The notes: a model not told the origin generated them from the letters alone. A stretch of 64,000 nt of DNA from CAVQGF01 sp045807945 (GCA_045807945.1 JBJMGI010000084.1:19793-83792); one strand, 5' to 3'. Shown: positions 26,117 to 35,844, counted from the stretch's first letter. A program made the numbers and translations.

Positions 26117-27685
26117 TTACGGCATTGGCGCCCCGGCAGGGACGACCCAAACTTCGGCCATGCCGTTCGTCTTCGTCCCGGCGCGAGTCTGGATGCGCTT
26201 TGGGTCGATGCCTTTGCTGGCCGTAAGGTAGGTCTTTACGTTCTCTGCGCGCTTCATTGCGAGCTTCGCGCCTGCAGGGCTGTCTGAATCAGGCATTCCG
26301 ATCACTACCGCGGTCGAGTCAGCCTGCTGCTGCATGTTCAACGCCACGCCATCCAGGATGGCCTTGGCTTTGTTATCCACGCGAGCGCTGTTCTTGGCAA
26401 ACTGAACTTCGTTGTTGCTCGCGGCTGCGGGTGCGGCTGCTCCGGCAACGTTCACCATCGCTTGTGCGGTGGAGGTGAGGTTGCGATCGTCTGTGGCAGT
26501 TGCAACCACGGTCACCTGGCCTGGATCAGCGGACCCCGTATCGAGCAGGGCAGTGTTGTCGCGTGGAGTAAGGCGGCCACTGCTGCTCGAGAATGAAAGC
26601 GAGATCTGGCGGTTATCCGGGCTGGCAACGTCGCACGTCACCGTGGAGCTCTCGCCCTTGCGGACGTTGGTCGGCGAAGCCGCGCAGGAAAGCGTTGGAG
26701 GATTCATGGGCGGAGGCGGTGGCGGCGGAGGAAGCAGCGGACCATCCATAAGCTCAACGTGGTCGCCCACGTTTACGTCTGTGATCGTGGTGGTGAACAT
26801 GATGGTCGAGCTATGCGGATAGACGCTAATCACGACCGCTTCACCCAAAGTTTCGCGGGGAAGTTCCGCTAACCGGCCGGCAGGGAAGTAGTGTTCGTTC
26901 TGCTGCGTGTCCTCGGCATCTTTGGCCCTGAAGGAGAGCTTGTCGATGTCGGTGTTGTACGCGTCAGCGTAATTCCGAACGGCGCGCACGTAATCGCCGA
27001 TCTTCAGGCCGTGGTCGGTGCCGATGTTGATGTAGCCCTTTTTGCCCGTACCTAAAGCTTGATCAAAATCTTTTCCCATGACGATGCGGCCCACCGGCTT
27101 TCCATCCGGAGGAGCAAAGCGATCGAACATGATCGTCTTTGGGACGTTAGGGGCCTGCTTTTCGACAAAGGGCACCACGAAATCGCCGCGCACGACGGGT
27201 TCGCAGCTGTACTCAACCTGGGCCACGCCTACATTCTGTCCACGTACCTCCACTACCCGCACGTGGCCGATCTCGGCGAACGCATCTCCAACGGCTGCAA
27301 TGGCGGCATGCTGCCCTTTGAATGCTTCCCACTTATTGGGGTCCTTAAGGTGTCGCAAAACGGTATAAAGATTTCCCACCTGTACGGAGCCGCCGGTCAG
27401 GTATATGTAGTCGCGGTCGGCGAACTTGGTCTCGTGCGGGGTCTCCCAACCGCCGGCGACGGTCAGGGTCTCAGCGGGGTGTTCGCTGGTGACGAATCCG
27501 GCGCAATTCACATCGGCATAAGTCGGCGCTGTCAGGTTCTGAAGGACGGCGGTCGGCGGAATGGCGTTTCCGACAGCAGGAGCGACGGTTGCCGCCTGCT
27601 CCCCAGTAGCTGCGGCGGCTGTCTGAGCGACAGCGGTCGAGCAGAGTGCTGCCAAGGCCAATATTGCCAATGCGATTTTCTTCAT
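26117..27685 (-). CDS. OmpA family envelope protein with Ig-like domain
   Basis: A 522-residue exported protein. Start at ATG 27685 gives a clear signal peptide (KKIALAILALAALCSTAVAQ) with GGAG six bases upstream; the longer reading frame has no support. Residues about 60-310 form an uncharacterised domain with LysM/SH3-like surface features (VGNLYTVLRHL, GDYVRAV, VGDHVELMDG). A PPPPPPPPMNPP hinge leads to an Ig-like domain (about 330-405). The C-terminal about 100 residues are OmpA-like (VQFAKNSARVDNKAKAILD, AMKRAENVKTYL, DPKRIQTRAGT), but the usual GHTDxxG is replaced by GMPDSDS. Likely tethers outer membrane and peptidoglycan. Confidence 0.85.
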   Translation of the reverse strand: MKKIALAILALAALCSTAVAQTAAAATGEQAATVAPAVGNAIPPTAVLQNLTAPTYADVNCAGFVTSEHPAETLTVAGGWETPHETKFADRDYIYLTGGSVQVGNLYTVLRHLKDPNKWEAFKGQHAAIAAVGDAFAEIGHVRVVEVRGQNVGVAQVEYSCEPVVRGDFVVPFVEKQAPNVPKTIMFDRFAPPDGKPVGRIVMGKDFDQALGTGKKGYINIGTDHGLKIGDYVRAVRNYADAYNTDIDKLSFRAKDAEDTQQNEHYFPAGRLAELPRETLGEAVVISVYPHSSTIMFTTTITDVNVGDHVELMDGPLLPPPPPPPPMNPPTLSCAASPTNVRKGESSTVTCDVASPDNRQISLSFSSSSGRLTPRDNTALLDTGSADPGQVTVVATATDDRNLTSTAQAMVNVAGAAAPAAASNNEVQFAKNSARVDNKAKAILDGVALNMQQQADSTAVVIGMPDSDSPAGAKLAMKRAENVKTYLTASKGIDPKRIQTRAGTKTNGMAEVWVVPAGAPMP

Positions 27686-27951
27686 ATGTGCTCCGGGCTC
27701 TATGCCGTTAACTCCAGCATAGACAAAGGTTTCCGGCATGAACGCTAGCAAACCCTATGACCGGAAGCAATATATATGTTAGTTACTATAGAGATACAGG
27801 CAAAAAGGGGTATCGAAAGGGAGGGGACTACCGGGTAATTGCGTATTCCCGAGGGCACGGCTCCGCAGCGCAATAAACGTGGTGCAAAACACGCTTTGGA
27901 TTGTGCTTGCGCTCACCGCTTACGCCCTGTAAACTCCACGCCGACAACGAC

Positions 27952-29550
27952 ATGTCTACTCCCCGCCCCAGCCTGCCTCGGCATCTGCCGCTCCGCCTTC
28001 CCCGGATATGTGTTGCAGTCGTGGGCACCAACCCGGGCGAGATGATCGAGAAGGCCGAAGCCCTCAGCCGGGAGAACCCTTTTATCGAATTCCGGCTGGA
28101 TTACCTTTCGAAGCCCGCCCTGATACTGCCGGGGCTCAAGAAATTCCTTGAATATCACAGTCATGTGATTGCGATTGCCACCTGCCGCCGTGCGGCTAAT
28201 GGGGGAAAATTTCGCGGTACGGTGCAGGGCGAAGTTGACATTCTAGTAAAGGCTGCGGCTGCCGGTTGCCAGATTGTGGACCTGTCGCTCGAGTCCGCGG
28301 CCAAGCTGAAGCCGGGCGAAGTGGAGAAGCTGCGGACGAAGGCCGGGCTCATTCTTTCGTATCACGATTTTCGCGGCACCAAAAACCTTGAGAAGACTTT
28401 CGAGCGGATGCAGCAGTATCCGGCGGACTTCATCAAGATCGTTAGCACTGCGACGTGCCTCTACGACAACGTGACCATGATGAAGTTCCTGGAACACACC
28501 AGCGACAACCGGTCGATGGTGGGCGTCTGTATGGGCGAGCAGGGCATCATCAGCCGCGTGCTCGGCGTTCGCGCCGGAAGCCAGTTCACCTTTGCTGCCG
28601 CCACCGTCGGCGAAGAGACCGCTCCCGGACAGATCGCGGCGCGCACGCTGCGTGAGACTTACCGCATCGAGCAGGTGGACAACGCAACCCGCGTATACGG
28701 AGTCGCCGGCGACCCGGTCTCGCATTCGTTGTCACCGTTGTTGATGAATACTGCGTTCCGCCGGGAAGCTATCAACGCGGTTTATCTTTCGCTGCACGCG
28801 AAGTCGATCAAAGACCTGATCGCCTGCGCACGCGACATTCCTTTGCACGGCATCAGCGTCACCATGCCGTACAAGGAAGAGATCATCAAGCATCTCGACA
28901 ACACGGATCCCGTCACGGCGAAGATCGGGGCCTGCAACACCGTTATCCGCTCGCAGGATGGCAAGCTTTACGGGTTTAATACCGATGTGTTCGGGGTGCT
29001 GCGTCCGCTGGAAGCGCGCATCGCGATCAAGGACGCGGCGATCCTGGTTCTAGGCGCAGGCGGCGCTGCGCGGGCAGCTGTCTTTGGATTGCGTGAGCGC
29101 GGCGCTAATGTATACGTGATGAACCGCACCGCTTCCGCCGGGCAACGATTGGCGAAGCAAGCCAAAGCGAAGTATCTAGGCAAGTCGCAACTCAAGCCGC
29201 TGATGAAGAAGATGCAGTTCCAGGTGGTGATCAACGCCACCTCAGTCGGCATGGACGATCCCGGCAAGCCGATGAAGAATTCGAAAGACACTCCGTTGAG
29301 TGAAGCCGAACTCAAGATGACGGGGGCGCGGTACTTGATGGAGATGGTCTACGCGCCCGCTGAGACCAAGCTGATGAAGATCGCGCGCGCTATGGGGATG
29401 GACATCATAAGCGGCGCCGAAATGTTCGTCCATCAGGGCGCGCGCCAATTCGAGATCTGGACCGGCAAGCCGGCGCCGGCGGAAGACATGCACCGCGTGG
29501 TAGTGACCGCATTAGCGAGCCGCGCCGCGGCCGCAGCCGGCAAGAAATAA
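27952..29550 (+). CDS. aroDE: Bifunctional 3-dehydroquinate dehydratase / shikimate dehydrogenase
   Basis: Two consecutive shikimate-pathway enzymes fused in one 532-residue protein. The first about 235 residues are type I dehydroquinase: EFRLDYLSKP, ATCRRA, SYHDFRGT with the catalytic His, and FIKIVSTA with the Schiff-base Lys. The rest is AroE: GDPVSHSLSPLLMN, VTMPYKEEI, GACNTVI, GFNTDVFG, the NADP loop VLGAGGAARAAV and MVYAPAETKL. ATG 27952 is chosen; the frame extends to 27901 but that part is not protein-like. The arrangement is known from plants, chlamydiae and some bacteria. Confidence 0.93.
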   Translation: MSTPRPSLPRHLPLRLPRICVAVVGTNPGEMIEKAEALSRENPFIEFRLDYLSKPALILPGLKKFLEYHSHVIAIATCRRAANGGKFRGTVQGEVDILVKAAAAGCQIVDLSLESAAKLKPGEVEKLRTKAGLILSYHDFRGTKNLEKTFERMQQYPADFIKIVSTATCLYDNVTMMKFLEHTSDNRSMVGVCMGEQGIISRVLGVRAGSQFTFAAATVGEETAPGQIAARTLRETYRIEQVDNATRVYGVAGDPVSHSLSPLLMNTAFRREAINAVYLSLHAKSIKDLIACARDIPLHGISVTMPYKEEIIKHLDNTDPVTAKIGACNTVIRSQDGKLYGFNTDVFGVLRPLEARIAIKDAAILVLGAGGAARAAVFGLRERGANVYVMNRTASAGQRLAKQAKAKYLGKSQLKPLMKKMQFQVVINATSVGMDDPGKPMKNSKDTPLSEAELKMTGARYLMEMVYAPAETKLMKIARAMGMDIISGAEMFVHQGARQFEIWTGKPAPAEDMHRVVVTALASRAAAAAGKK

Positions 29551-29635
29551 ATCTCTGTGCGCACCCAATGAATAGACGAGCAGCTTTGGCTAATCGTGCA
29601 GCCATGCTTGTTGTAGGTGTGGTTCTACCGACTGA

Positions 29636-30388
29636 TCAGGCCTGTATCGGGATCAGCGAGCCGTTCGTGGGCGGAGCAGGAGACTTCTTCCGGTTCGCGA
29701 ACGCGTGCTGATAGATGGAGTCGTAGCGGTGCGCTAACGCCTGGCAGTAGCTCTCGTTCCGCAATGGATTCACCCCATCGTGCCGCCAATTTTCCGGCAG
29801 CAAAACCAAAAAAACATTTTCTTTCGGTGCGCCGCGATCAAGCACCGCGTCGCGGACCACGCTGGAGTGGGTGATGATGGCTCCGGCGCGCGCCAAGATG
29901 AACTGTTCGGCCACCCGGAACGATCGCGCGATCCATGAATGCGCTTCGCATTGTCCTGCCGCGGTGGCCATCTCTTCCACGCATCCGTTCATGTCGTAAA
30001 CCACGGCGCTGAAATTCCGTACGCCGGCCATTCCGGAGGAAAAAGAGTGCGCGTGCACGATCTCCGCGGTCTGGTCGGGGTCGGCTTCGAGCAGGCTCCG
30101 GCGCCACTGGCGAACGTCGTTCCATGCCGAGAGCAGCGAGGTCGGCTTGGAGCTGTCTTCCGCCGCGCGAAGATAGAGATCGGGCGTGCCGGAGCCGAGC
30201 GGAGTCACCAGGAAGGGCTTCATCCCGGCCGAGACCTGAACGTCCACTAGTGGAAGAATGTCGCGCACCTGCGAGCAGGCATGCACCACGTTCCACGGAC
30301 GAACACCTGTGGCCGTCTCCGGCGGAGCTGCGGTCTTGCGCGACAGGCGGTACTCTTCGCCAAGCTGCGGCGCGGTGCTGGAAGCCAT
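29636..30388 (-). CDS. Glycosyltransferase-like protein with only an N-terminal Rossmann domain
   Basis: A 250-residue protein resembling the acceptor half of GT4 glycosyltransferases: WNVVHACSQVRDILPLVDVQ, EIVHAHSFSSGMAG, VVYDMNGCVEE, ILARAGAIITHSSVVRD and ENVFLVLLPEN. The donor-binding C-terminal half is missing; the protein ends about 50 residues after the first domain. Its ATG follows the stop of the upstream diguanylate cyclase without any gap (TAGATG), so the two are translationally coupled. It could be a partial enzyme, a degenerate copy or a binding protein. Confidence 0.6.
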   Translation of the reverse strand: MASSTAPQLGEEYRLSRKTAAPPETATGVRPWNVVHACSQVRDILPLVDVQVSAGMKPFLVTPLGSGTPDLYLRAAEDSSKPTSLLSAWNDVRQWRRSLLEADPDQTAEIVHAHSFSSGMAGVRNFSAVVYDMNGCVEEMATAAGQCEAHSWIARSFRVAEQFILARAGAIITHSSVVRDAVLDRGAPKENVFLVLLPENWRHDGVNPLRNESYCQALAHRYDSIYQHAFANRKKSPAPPTNGSLIPIQA

Positions 30389-31567
30389 CTAGGAAACCTC
30401 TTTTTGTCGCATTCGCTCCAGGTCGGAATAAAGCAGGACCCGGTTGCGTCCACTGTTCTTTGCGGTGTACATCGCTGAATCGGCACACTCAATGAGGTCG
30501 CGCTTGAACTTCGCGTCCTGGCCGAAAACAGCTACTCCGATACTGATGCTCAAATGTTCCACGGCGTGTGGCGAGCCGGCAAAAAATTTTGCCTGCTCCA
30601 CGGATCTCCTCAGACGTTCGGCAACGAACATAGCGCCCGGTCCATTCGTCTCCGGCAAGATGATGACGAATTCTTCGCCGCCATAGCGCGCCACAGTATC
30701 GACTTCGCGCATGTCGTGCATCAGGATGGAGGCCACGTCGCGCAATACCTGGTCGCCGGTGTGGTGGCCGTAGCGATCGTTCAATTGTTTGAAGTGATCT
30801 ATGTCGACCATGAGCAGAGCAAAGGGCTGCCCTTTGCGGTCACTGCGCGCCACCTCGGCCTCGAGCTGCTGCTCGAAGAAGCCGCGCGTTTTCAGGCCCG
30901 TCAGGTAATCGGTAAAGGCGAAACGCACCAGCCCTTCGTTGGCGTAATCGCGCGTGAGCTGGTTCTCCGCCACGAGTGCCAGGATCCATAACAGCTGCGC
31001 GTCTTCGTGCGTGAAGGCGCGCTGTCCGCTGGAGAACAACTGCATCGAGCCCATCGCGCGATTGCTGACCATCAGCGGGATCGCCAATGCCGATTGTGAC
31101 TTCAGGCTGTCTAGCAGAGCGTCTGCCTGGACGTTATGGCCGTGCTCGACAAGCATGGGGCGGCCGAACTTCGTCGTCCAAAAATTCAGGACGTTGCCAC
31201 AGGTAAAAGCTTGCGGCGAGGCTTCGTCAAAACCGCGCGTCGCCAGCATGCGGACTTTTTCCTCCTCGTCGTCCCAAAAATAGAAAAGCGCACGATCGTG
31301 GGCGGTGATCTCCGCTGCAAAATCGCCCAGCAGGTTCAGCGTGGCCTCTAGGTGCATCTGTAGCCCGCTCAGCATGCTAAGACGCAATATGACGTTCAGC
31401 TCCGCCGCCCGCTGCCGGATAGTCTCCTCGCTGAGCTCGGAGAAGACCTCGACAACGAATTTCTCGGGCGGAAATGAATCGTAAGCTTCAACTGCAAATG
31501 CCATGAAGTAGGGCCCCGGGCCGACAGACGGGAATATCCGACTAAGCGGCAGCACGCTTTCTGCCAT
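30389..31567 (-). CDS. GAF-GGDEF diguanylate cyclase
   Basis: Makes cyclic di-GMP from GTP. Counting from ATG 31567 the protein has 392 residues. About residues 70-215 are a GAF-like sensor domain; the C-terminal about 175 residues are GGDEF with an intact GGEEF active site and an RxxD inhibitory site (REVD) five residues before it, so product inhibition is expected. The frame is open back to a TTG at 31714 and the true start may be there. No membrane helix is seen. Directly coupled to the glycosyltransferase-like gene. Confidence 0.87.
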   Translation of the reverse strand: MAESVLPLSRIFPSVGPGPYFMAFAVEAYDSFPPEKFVVEVFSELSEETIRQRAAELNVILRLSMLSGLQMHLEATLNLLGDFAAEITAHDRALFYFWDDEEEKVRMLATRGFDEASPQAFTCGNVLNFWTTKFGRPMLVEHGHNVQADALLDSLKSQSALAIPLMVSNRAMGSMQLFSSGQRAFTHEDAQLLWILALVAENQLTRDYANEGLVRFAFTDYLTGLKTRGFFEQQLEAEVARSDRKGQPFALLMVDIDHFKQLNDRYGHHTGDQVLRDVASILMHDMREVDTVARYGGEEFVIILPETNGPGAMFVAERLRRSVEQAKFFAGSPHAVEHLSISIGVAVFGQDAKFKRDLIECADSAMYTAKNSGRNRVLLYSDLERMRQKEVS

Positions 31568-31772
31568 CCATTTTCTGTAGACAGACCTGCGGGTTGCGGC
31601 GAATGACCTTACATTAGATGAGAATCGAGTGGCTACATTGAAGCACGAAAGTACCGCAGTGTGAGTGGCTGGATCGAAGGTCTTTACAACGCCGCAGCCC
31701 TGCCCGGCTTCCAATATTCATACGCCAAGACTAAAGTTACCGACGGGCCCTTACTGTGATCGAGCGTGAGCT

Positions 31773-34700
31773 ATGCGAAAAGCCCTTAAAATCTTTGCCG
31801 CGATACTGGTTGTGTTGGTGCTGGTGCTCCTTGCCGCGCCATTCTTCTTAAACGTAAACCGCTACCACGACCGCATTCAGTCGGAGTTGCAGCAGAAGCT
31901 TGGGCGCCAAGTCTCGCTTGGGACCATGCACCTCAAGCTGATCCCGTTCGCCTTCCGGGTGGATAACGCCGTCATCGGCGAAGACCCGAATTTCGGCAAG
32001 GGGAGCAACTTCGCTCAAGCCAATGAGCTATATGTCACAGCCGCGTTGATGCCGCTGCTACATGGAGACGTGCAGATCAAGTCTTTGGAGTTGCGTCAGC
32101 CGAAGATCGAGCTGATCAAGAACGCTGAGGGCAAGTGGAACTTTTCGTCGCTTGGCTCACCATCGCAGCAGCCGAACCAAGCTCAGCAGCAGGCGCCGTC
32201 GCAACCGCAAGCGCCAAACAAGCCATCTGCCGCGAATCCGCAGCCAGAAAAGCAGCGGCCCATCAGCTTGGAAGATCTGAAGATCACAGATGGCCAAGTC
32301 GCGCTGACCGACAATCAGAAACACGAGAAGCGCGCCGTGTACGACCACATCGATCTGCGCTTGGTCGGCTACAGCCCCGATAAGCCATTCGACTTCGAAC
32401 TTGCAGCGCACCTGCCCGGCCAGGGCGCGCAGCTCATCAAGCTCTCCGGAAAAGCCGGGCCGATCGATTCGCAGGATTCGATCAACACGCCTTTCAAAGG
32501 AAGCATCGACCTCGACCACGTCTCGCTGGACGCTCTGCAGCGCTTCCTGAACAGCTCTGCCCTCGAGAACAGCGACGCCGTAGCCAGCGGCAAAGCTGAC
32601 CTGACCAACGATAACGGCAAAGCTTCAGGTTCCGGCTCGCTGAAGCTGGAGCAGGCGCGCTTCAATGGACACGATCTCGGCTACCCAATCTCGGCCGACT
32701 TCGACTTGAGTGCAGACATGAACTCGAAGCTGCTTGAGGTCCGTAAAGGGAACATCAAGCTTGGCTCGACGCCGCTCGACATAACCGGTAGGGTGAACGC
32801 CCAACCAACGCCGGCGCAGCTGGATGTGCAGCTCAAGGCGAACAATGTGAGCATTCAAGAGGCTGCGCGGTTGGCGGCATCGCTCGGAGTGGCATTCAAT
32901 CCTAGCGCCACGATCGCGGGACAGCTCAGTGCGGACATTCGCGCGCAGGGTTCGAGCAAGAGCCCGGCGATGAATGGTTCAATCAGCGGACGCGACCTGA
33001 CGATCACCGGGGCTCAACTGAAGTCGCCGGTAAAAGTGAACTCGATAGAGTTGGCGCTTGCGCCGGATTCCATCCGCTCGAACAACTTCACCGCGTCTAC
33101 CGGTCGGACAAACGTGGCGGTGCAATTCGCGTTGGCGAAGTACACGTCCCCCAGCCCTTCGATAGACGCTACCGTTCGCACGCTCAATGGCGAACTTGGC
33201 GAGCTGCTCACCATCGCCAAAGCTTATGGCGTAAACGCCGTGGAAGGGATGAACGGCTCGGGTGCAGTCGCGCTCGATTTGCACGCCGTGGGGCCGGTCA
33301 AAGGCGCGGGAGCAATGAACCTGAGCGGCAGCGGCAAGCTCCAGAACGCGACGATTGAGTCCGACAACCTGACGAAGCCGCTGCAGGTCCGAAACGCTGA
33401 TCTTCGTTTTACGCAAGATTCTGCGGTCTTCGAAAATCTGAACGCAGGCATCGGATCCACAAACGCCAGCGGCAACCTGACCGCGAAAAACTTCACTGCA
33501 CCACAGGTGCAGTTCACGCTCAATGCGGACAAGATCAACGTGGTCGAGCTGAAATCACTGTTCAAGGATCAGCCGCAGCAACAGCAGCAAAAGTCAGCGC
33601 AGATGGATTGGAGCCTTGTTCCTTCCGCCTATGCGCAGAAGCCGGCTGCGGCTCAGCCGAGCTTGATCGCGCGCACCAGCGGAACCGGCACTATCAGCGT
33701 CGGGACCATCATCAACGACAAGCTCGTGCTGAATAACGTTCACTCGAACGTGAACATCGATCATGGCGTGATCAAGCTTGCGCCCATCACCGCGCAGGCG
33801 TATGGCGGCACTACCAACGGCACCATCACGGTGGACGCGCGCAACACTCCGATGCGCTATGCCGTTGACACTACGCTCAACAACGTGGACGCGAACAAGC
33901 TGCTCTCCTCGGTGTCATCGCTGAAGTCGCTCTACGGGATCATGGCCACGAACGCCAAGCTGAATTTCGCCAGCGACGCCGACAGCTCCGACATCGCGCG
34001 CAGCTTAAATGGCAACGTCGCACTCGGTTTGAACAACGGGAAGATCATGGGAATGGATATTCCATACGAACTCGCGGCAGCGGGACAGTTCCTCTCGCCG
34101 GGGCAGGTGAAGCGCGACTTCACGAACATCAACAAGGTCACCGGCGACATGAACATCCAGAACGGCGTCGCGCAGACCAACAACTTCAAGGCATTCATTG
34201 ACGATGGAACCATCGCTGCAACCGGAGCAGCCAACCTCGCCGATCAATCCTTGAACATGCATGTGACGGCGGTGCTCAACAAGGAATTCAGCCAACGCGT
34301 CGGCGGAACCAACATCGGCGGATATCTCCAGACGGCGCTTGCCAACAAGAATGGCGAACTGGTTATTCCCGTGATCGTAACGGGCACATTCCAGAATCCG
34401 CACTTCGCGCCCGACCTGCAGAAGATCGCGCAGATGAAGCTGGATAACCTGGTACCCACTCTGGGGAATCCCGGAGCGCTGGGCAGCATTCTCGGCGGCG
34501 TCCTCGGGAACAACAAACAGCAGGGAACGAACGGTCAGCCCGCGCAGAAGCAGGACAAGGTTGGGCAGATCCTCGGCGCGTTGGGTGGCAAGCAGCCGCA
34601 GCAACAGCAGCAGACGCAAGGTCAGCAACAGCCGCAGCAGCAGGGCGAGCCTGCGCCGCAGCAAGGGCAGCAGCCAAGCTCGACAACCCAGCAGCAGCAG

Positions 34701-34856
34701 AATAAACAGCCGAGCTGGGGCGACATCCTGCAGGGTGCTCTGGGCGGGCAGAAGAAACAGCAGCCGACTTCTACCCAGCAGCCCGCACAACAGCCTGCGC
34801 CGGAGCAACAGAAGCCCAAAGACTACTCGGAGCAGCCGCCGCAACAACCGAAGTAA
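31773..34856 (+). CDS. AsmA family protein with Gln-rich C-terminus
   Basis: A 1027-residue envelope protein. It has an N-terminal helix (LKIFAAILVVLVLVLLAAPFF) then an AsmA/chorein-like start (NVNRYHDRIQSELQQKLGRQVSLG). Long repetitive beta-strand segments typical of AsmA-like lipid-bridge proteins fill residues about 130-890. A Gln/Pro-rich segment of about 40 residues occurs near 125-165, and the last about 130 residues (from 900) are almost entirely Gln, Pro, Gly and Ser with two copies of a QILGALGG/ILQGALGG motif. AsmA proteins are implicated in phospholipid transport between membranes. Confidence 0.85.
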   Translation: MRKALKIFAAILVVLVLVLLAAPFFLNVNRYHDRIQSELQQKLGRQVSLGTMHLKLIPFAFRVDNAVIGEDPNFGKGSNFAQANELYVTAALMPLLHGDVQIKSLELRQPKIELIKNAEGKWNFSSLGSPSQQPNQAQQQAPSQPQAPNKPSAANPQPEKQRPISLEDLKITDGQVALTDNQKHEKRAVYDHIDLRLVGYSPDKPFDFELAAHLPGQGAQLIKLSGKAGPIDSQDSINTPFKGSIDLDHVSLDALQRFLNSSALENSDAVASGKADLTNDNGKASGSGSLKLEQARFNGHDLGYPISADFDLSADMNSKLLEVRKGNIKLGSTPLDITGRVNAQPTPAQLDVQLKANNVSIQEAARLAASLGVAFNPSATIAGQLSADIRAQGSSKSPAMNGSISGRDLTITGAQLKSPVKVNSIELALAPDSIRSNNFTASTGRTNVAVQFALAKYTSPSPSIDATVRTLNGELGELLTIAKAYGVNAVEGMNGSGAVALDLHAVGPVKGAGAMNLSGSGKLQNATIESDNLTKPLQVRNADLRFTQDSAVFENLNAGIGSTNASGNLTAKNFTAPQVQFTLNADKINVVELKSLFKDQPQQQQQKSAQMDWSLVPSAYAQKPAAAQPSLIARTSGTGTISVGTIINDKLVLNNVHSNVNIDHGVIKLAPITAQAYGGTTNGTITVDARNTPMRYAVDTTLNNVDANKLLSSVSSLKSLYGIMATNAKLNFASDADSSDIARSLNGNVALGLNNGKIMGMDIPYELAAAGQFLSPGQVKRDFTNINKVTGDMNIQNGVAQTNNFKAFIDDGTIAATGAANLADQSLNMHVTAVLNKEFSQRVGGTNIGGYLQTALANKNGELVIPVIVTGTFQNPHFAPDLQKIAQMKLDNLVPTLGNPGALGSILGGVLGNNKQQGTNGQPAQKQDKVGQILGALGGKQPQQQQQTQGQQQPQQQGEPAPQQGQQPSSTTQQQQNKQPSWGDILQGALGGQKKQQPTSTQQPAQQPAPEQQKPKDYSEQPPQQPK

Positions 34857-34880
34857 CAGCGCAAGTGAGCCGCGAATAAA

Positions 34881-34907
34881 AAAACGCCGCCTCAAAGGCG
34901 GCGTTTT
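34881..34907. terminator. Bidirectional terminator
   Basis: AAAACGCCGCC pairs with GGCGGCGTTTT around TCAAA; A-run on one side and T-run on the other. It serves the convergent AsmA and DksA-type genes. Confidence 0.88.
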
Positions 34908-34925
34908 CAATTTCTGCCGGATCGA

Positions 34926-35291
34926 CTATCCCGCGTTCTCCAGCTGTCCACGCTCCAGCTTCTCCTGGCAGGCGATGCAGAAGCGGGTCCACGGAACGGC
35001 TTCCAGCCGCTTGGCATTGATCTCTTCTCCGCATGAGATGCACTGCCCGAAGGTCCCGGTGCGCATGCGGTCGAGCGCGCCTTCCACCATGTTCAAGAGC
35101 TGGCGTTCATTGTTGCTCTGATGGAACAGGAACTCCTTGTTGTAGGAGTTCGCGGCCTTGTCCGCGATGTCCTGCGCGGTTTCGCTGTCGGCGGCGCGGC
35201 CGTCCTGCTCAGTGCGCGAGACCGCTTTGCGCATTTCCTGCTGGCGCTCTTCCAGTCTCTTCTTGAACTGATCTAACTTCTTCTTATCCAT
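34926..35291 (-). CDS. DksA/TraR family zinc-finger protein
   Basis: A 121-residue protein. Residues about 1-75 form a charged coiled coil (KLDQFKKRLEERQQEMRKA) and residues about 82-115 a C4 zinc finger (CISCGEEINAKRLEAVP, then CIACQEKLERG). DksA-like proteins bind RNA polymerase in the secondary channel and act with ppGpp. The ATG at 35291 is favoured over the longer frame because it has AAGGA at the right distance and the coiled coil starts immediately. The DxxDxA tip of E. coli DksA is approximated by DIADKAAN. Confidence 0.88.
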   Translation of the reverse strand: MDKKKLDQFKKRLEERQQEMRKAVSRTEQDGRAADSETAQDIADKAANSYNKEFLFHQSNNERQLLNMVEGALDRMRTGTFGQCISCGEEINAKRLEAVPWTRFCIACQEKLERGQLENAG

Positions 35292-35537
35292 GGGGTCCTT
35301 GATTCCCTCAGCGCACTTATCGGAACACTTGCATTTGCTGAATCTAAGATGATAAGCGCGAAAGAAAAGCAGCGTCAACTCTGAGACGCAGTTGCTAGCA
35401 CCCGTACTCGGTGGCAGAAAAAGCTTTTCCACAACTTACGGAGACACGAAAGAAAATTAGATGCTGGGTGCGGGGAAATCCAAACCCTGTTAATCGGAAA
35501 GACTGAGCACTGGGTAGTGGTAGTGAGTACTCAGCAA

Positions 35538-35566
35538 ACAAAAAAGCCGCCCATTTCTGGGCGGCT
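35538..35566 (-). terminator. Terminator reading on the minus strand
   Basis: AGCCGCCCA pairs with TGGGCGGCT around TTTC; the minus strand continues with a T-run (TTTTTTG). It is 280 bp beyond the stop of the NtrC-type gene, so that mRNA has a long 3' region or a separate small transcript ends here. Confidence 0.8.
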
Positions 35567-35844
35567 CAAAAGAGGCAAGGGAGGGAAGGAAACTAAATTC
35601 TCGGTAGGCTAAGGTGCAAGGCGCCGGCCCGCAAGCGAACCGGACAAATGAAGATCACAGAGGTACACATCATGCAGTTTGGCCTCTTTTACTCTCTCTG
35701 TAAAAGCACTTAGAACACCAAAGCTCCTGATGCATGTCCACTGAAAGGCCAACTGTAAGTCATTGGTGAAAAAAGGATTTACTGAGAGAGCAGCAACTCG
35801 CGCCAGGATACGTCACTAGGAAAAGTGGAAGCAAAGTACCACGT
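35567..35844 (-). other. Gene-poor stretch between the NtrC-type gene and its terminator
   Basis: No convincing protein gene lies in these 278 bp. On the minus strand there is a 21-codon ORF (35670-35735) with the peptide core WCSKCFYRESK, but without a clear ribosome binding site. Because a good terminator closes the stretch, it could encode a small RNA or a 3'-UTR-derived RNA. This is a suggestion only. Confidence 0.3.

Noticed and set aside
34005..34910. Minus-strand ORF with Leu-rich repeats opposite the AsmA tail
   Set aside because: Leu runs are the mirror image of Gln (CAG) codons on the plus strand.
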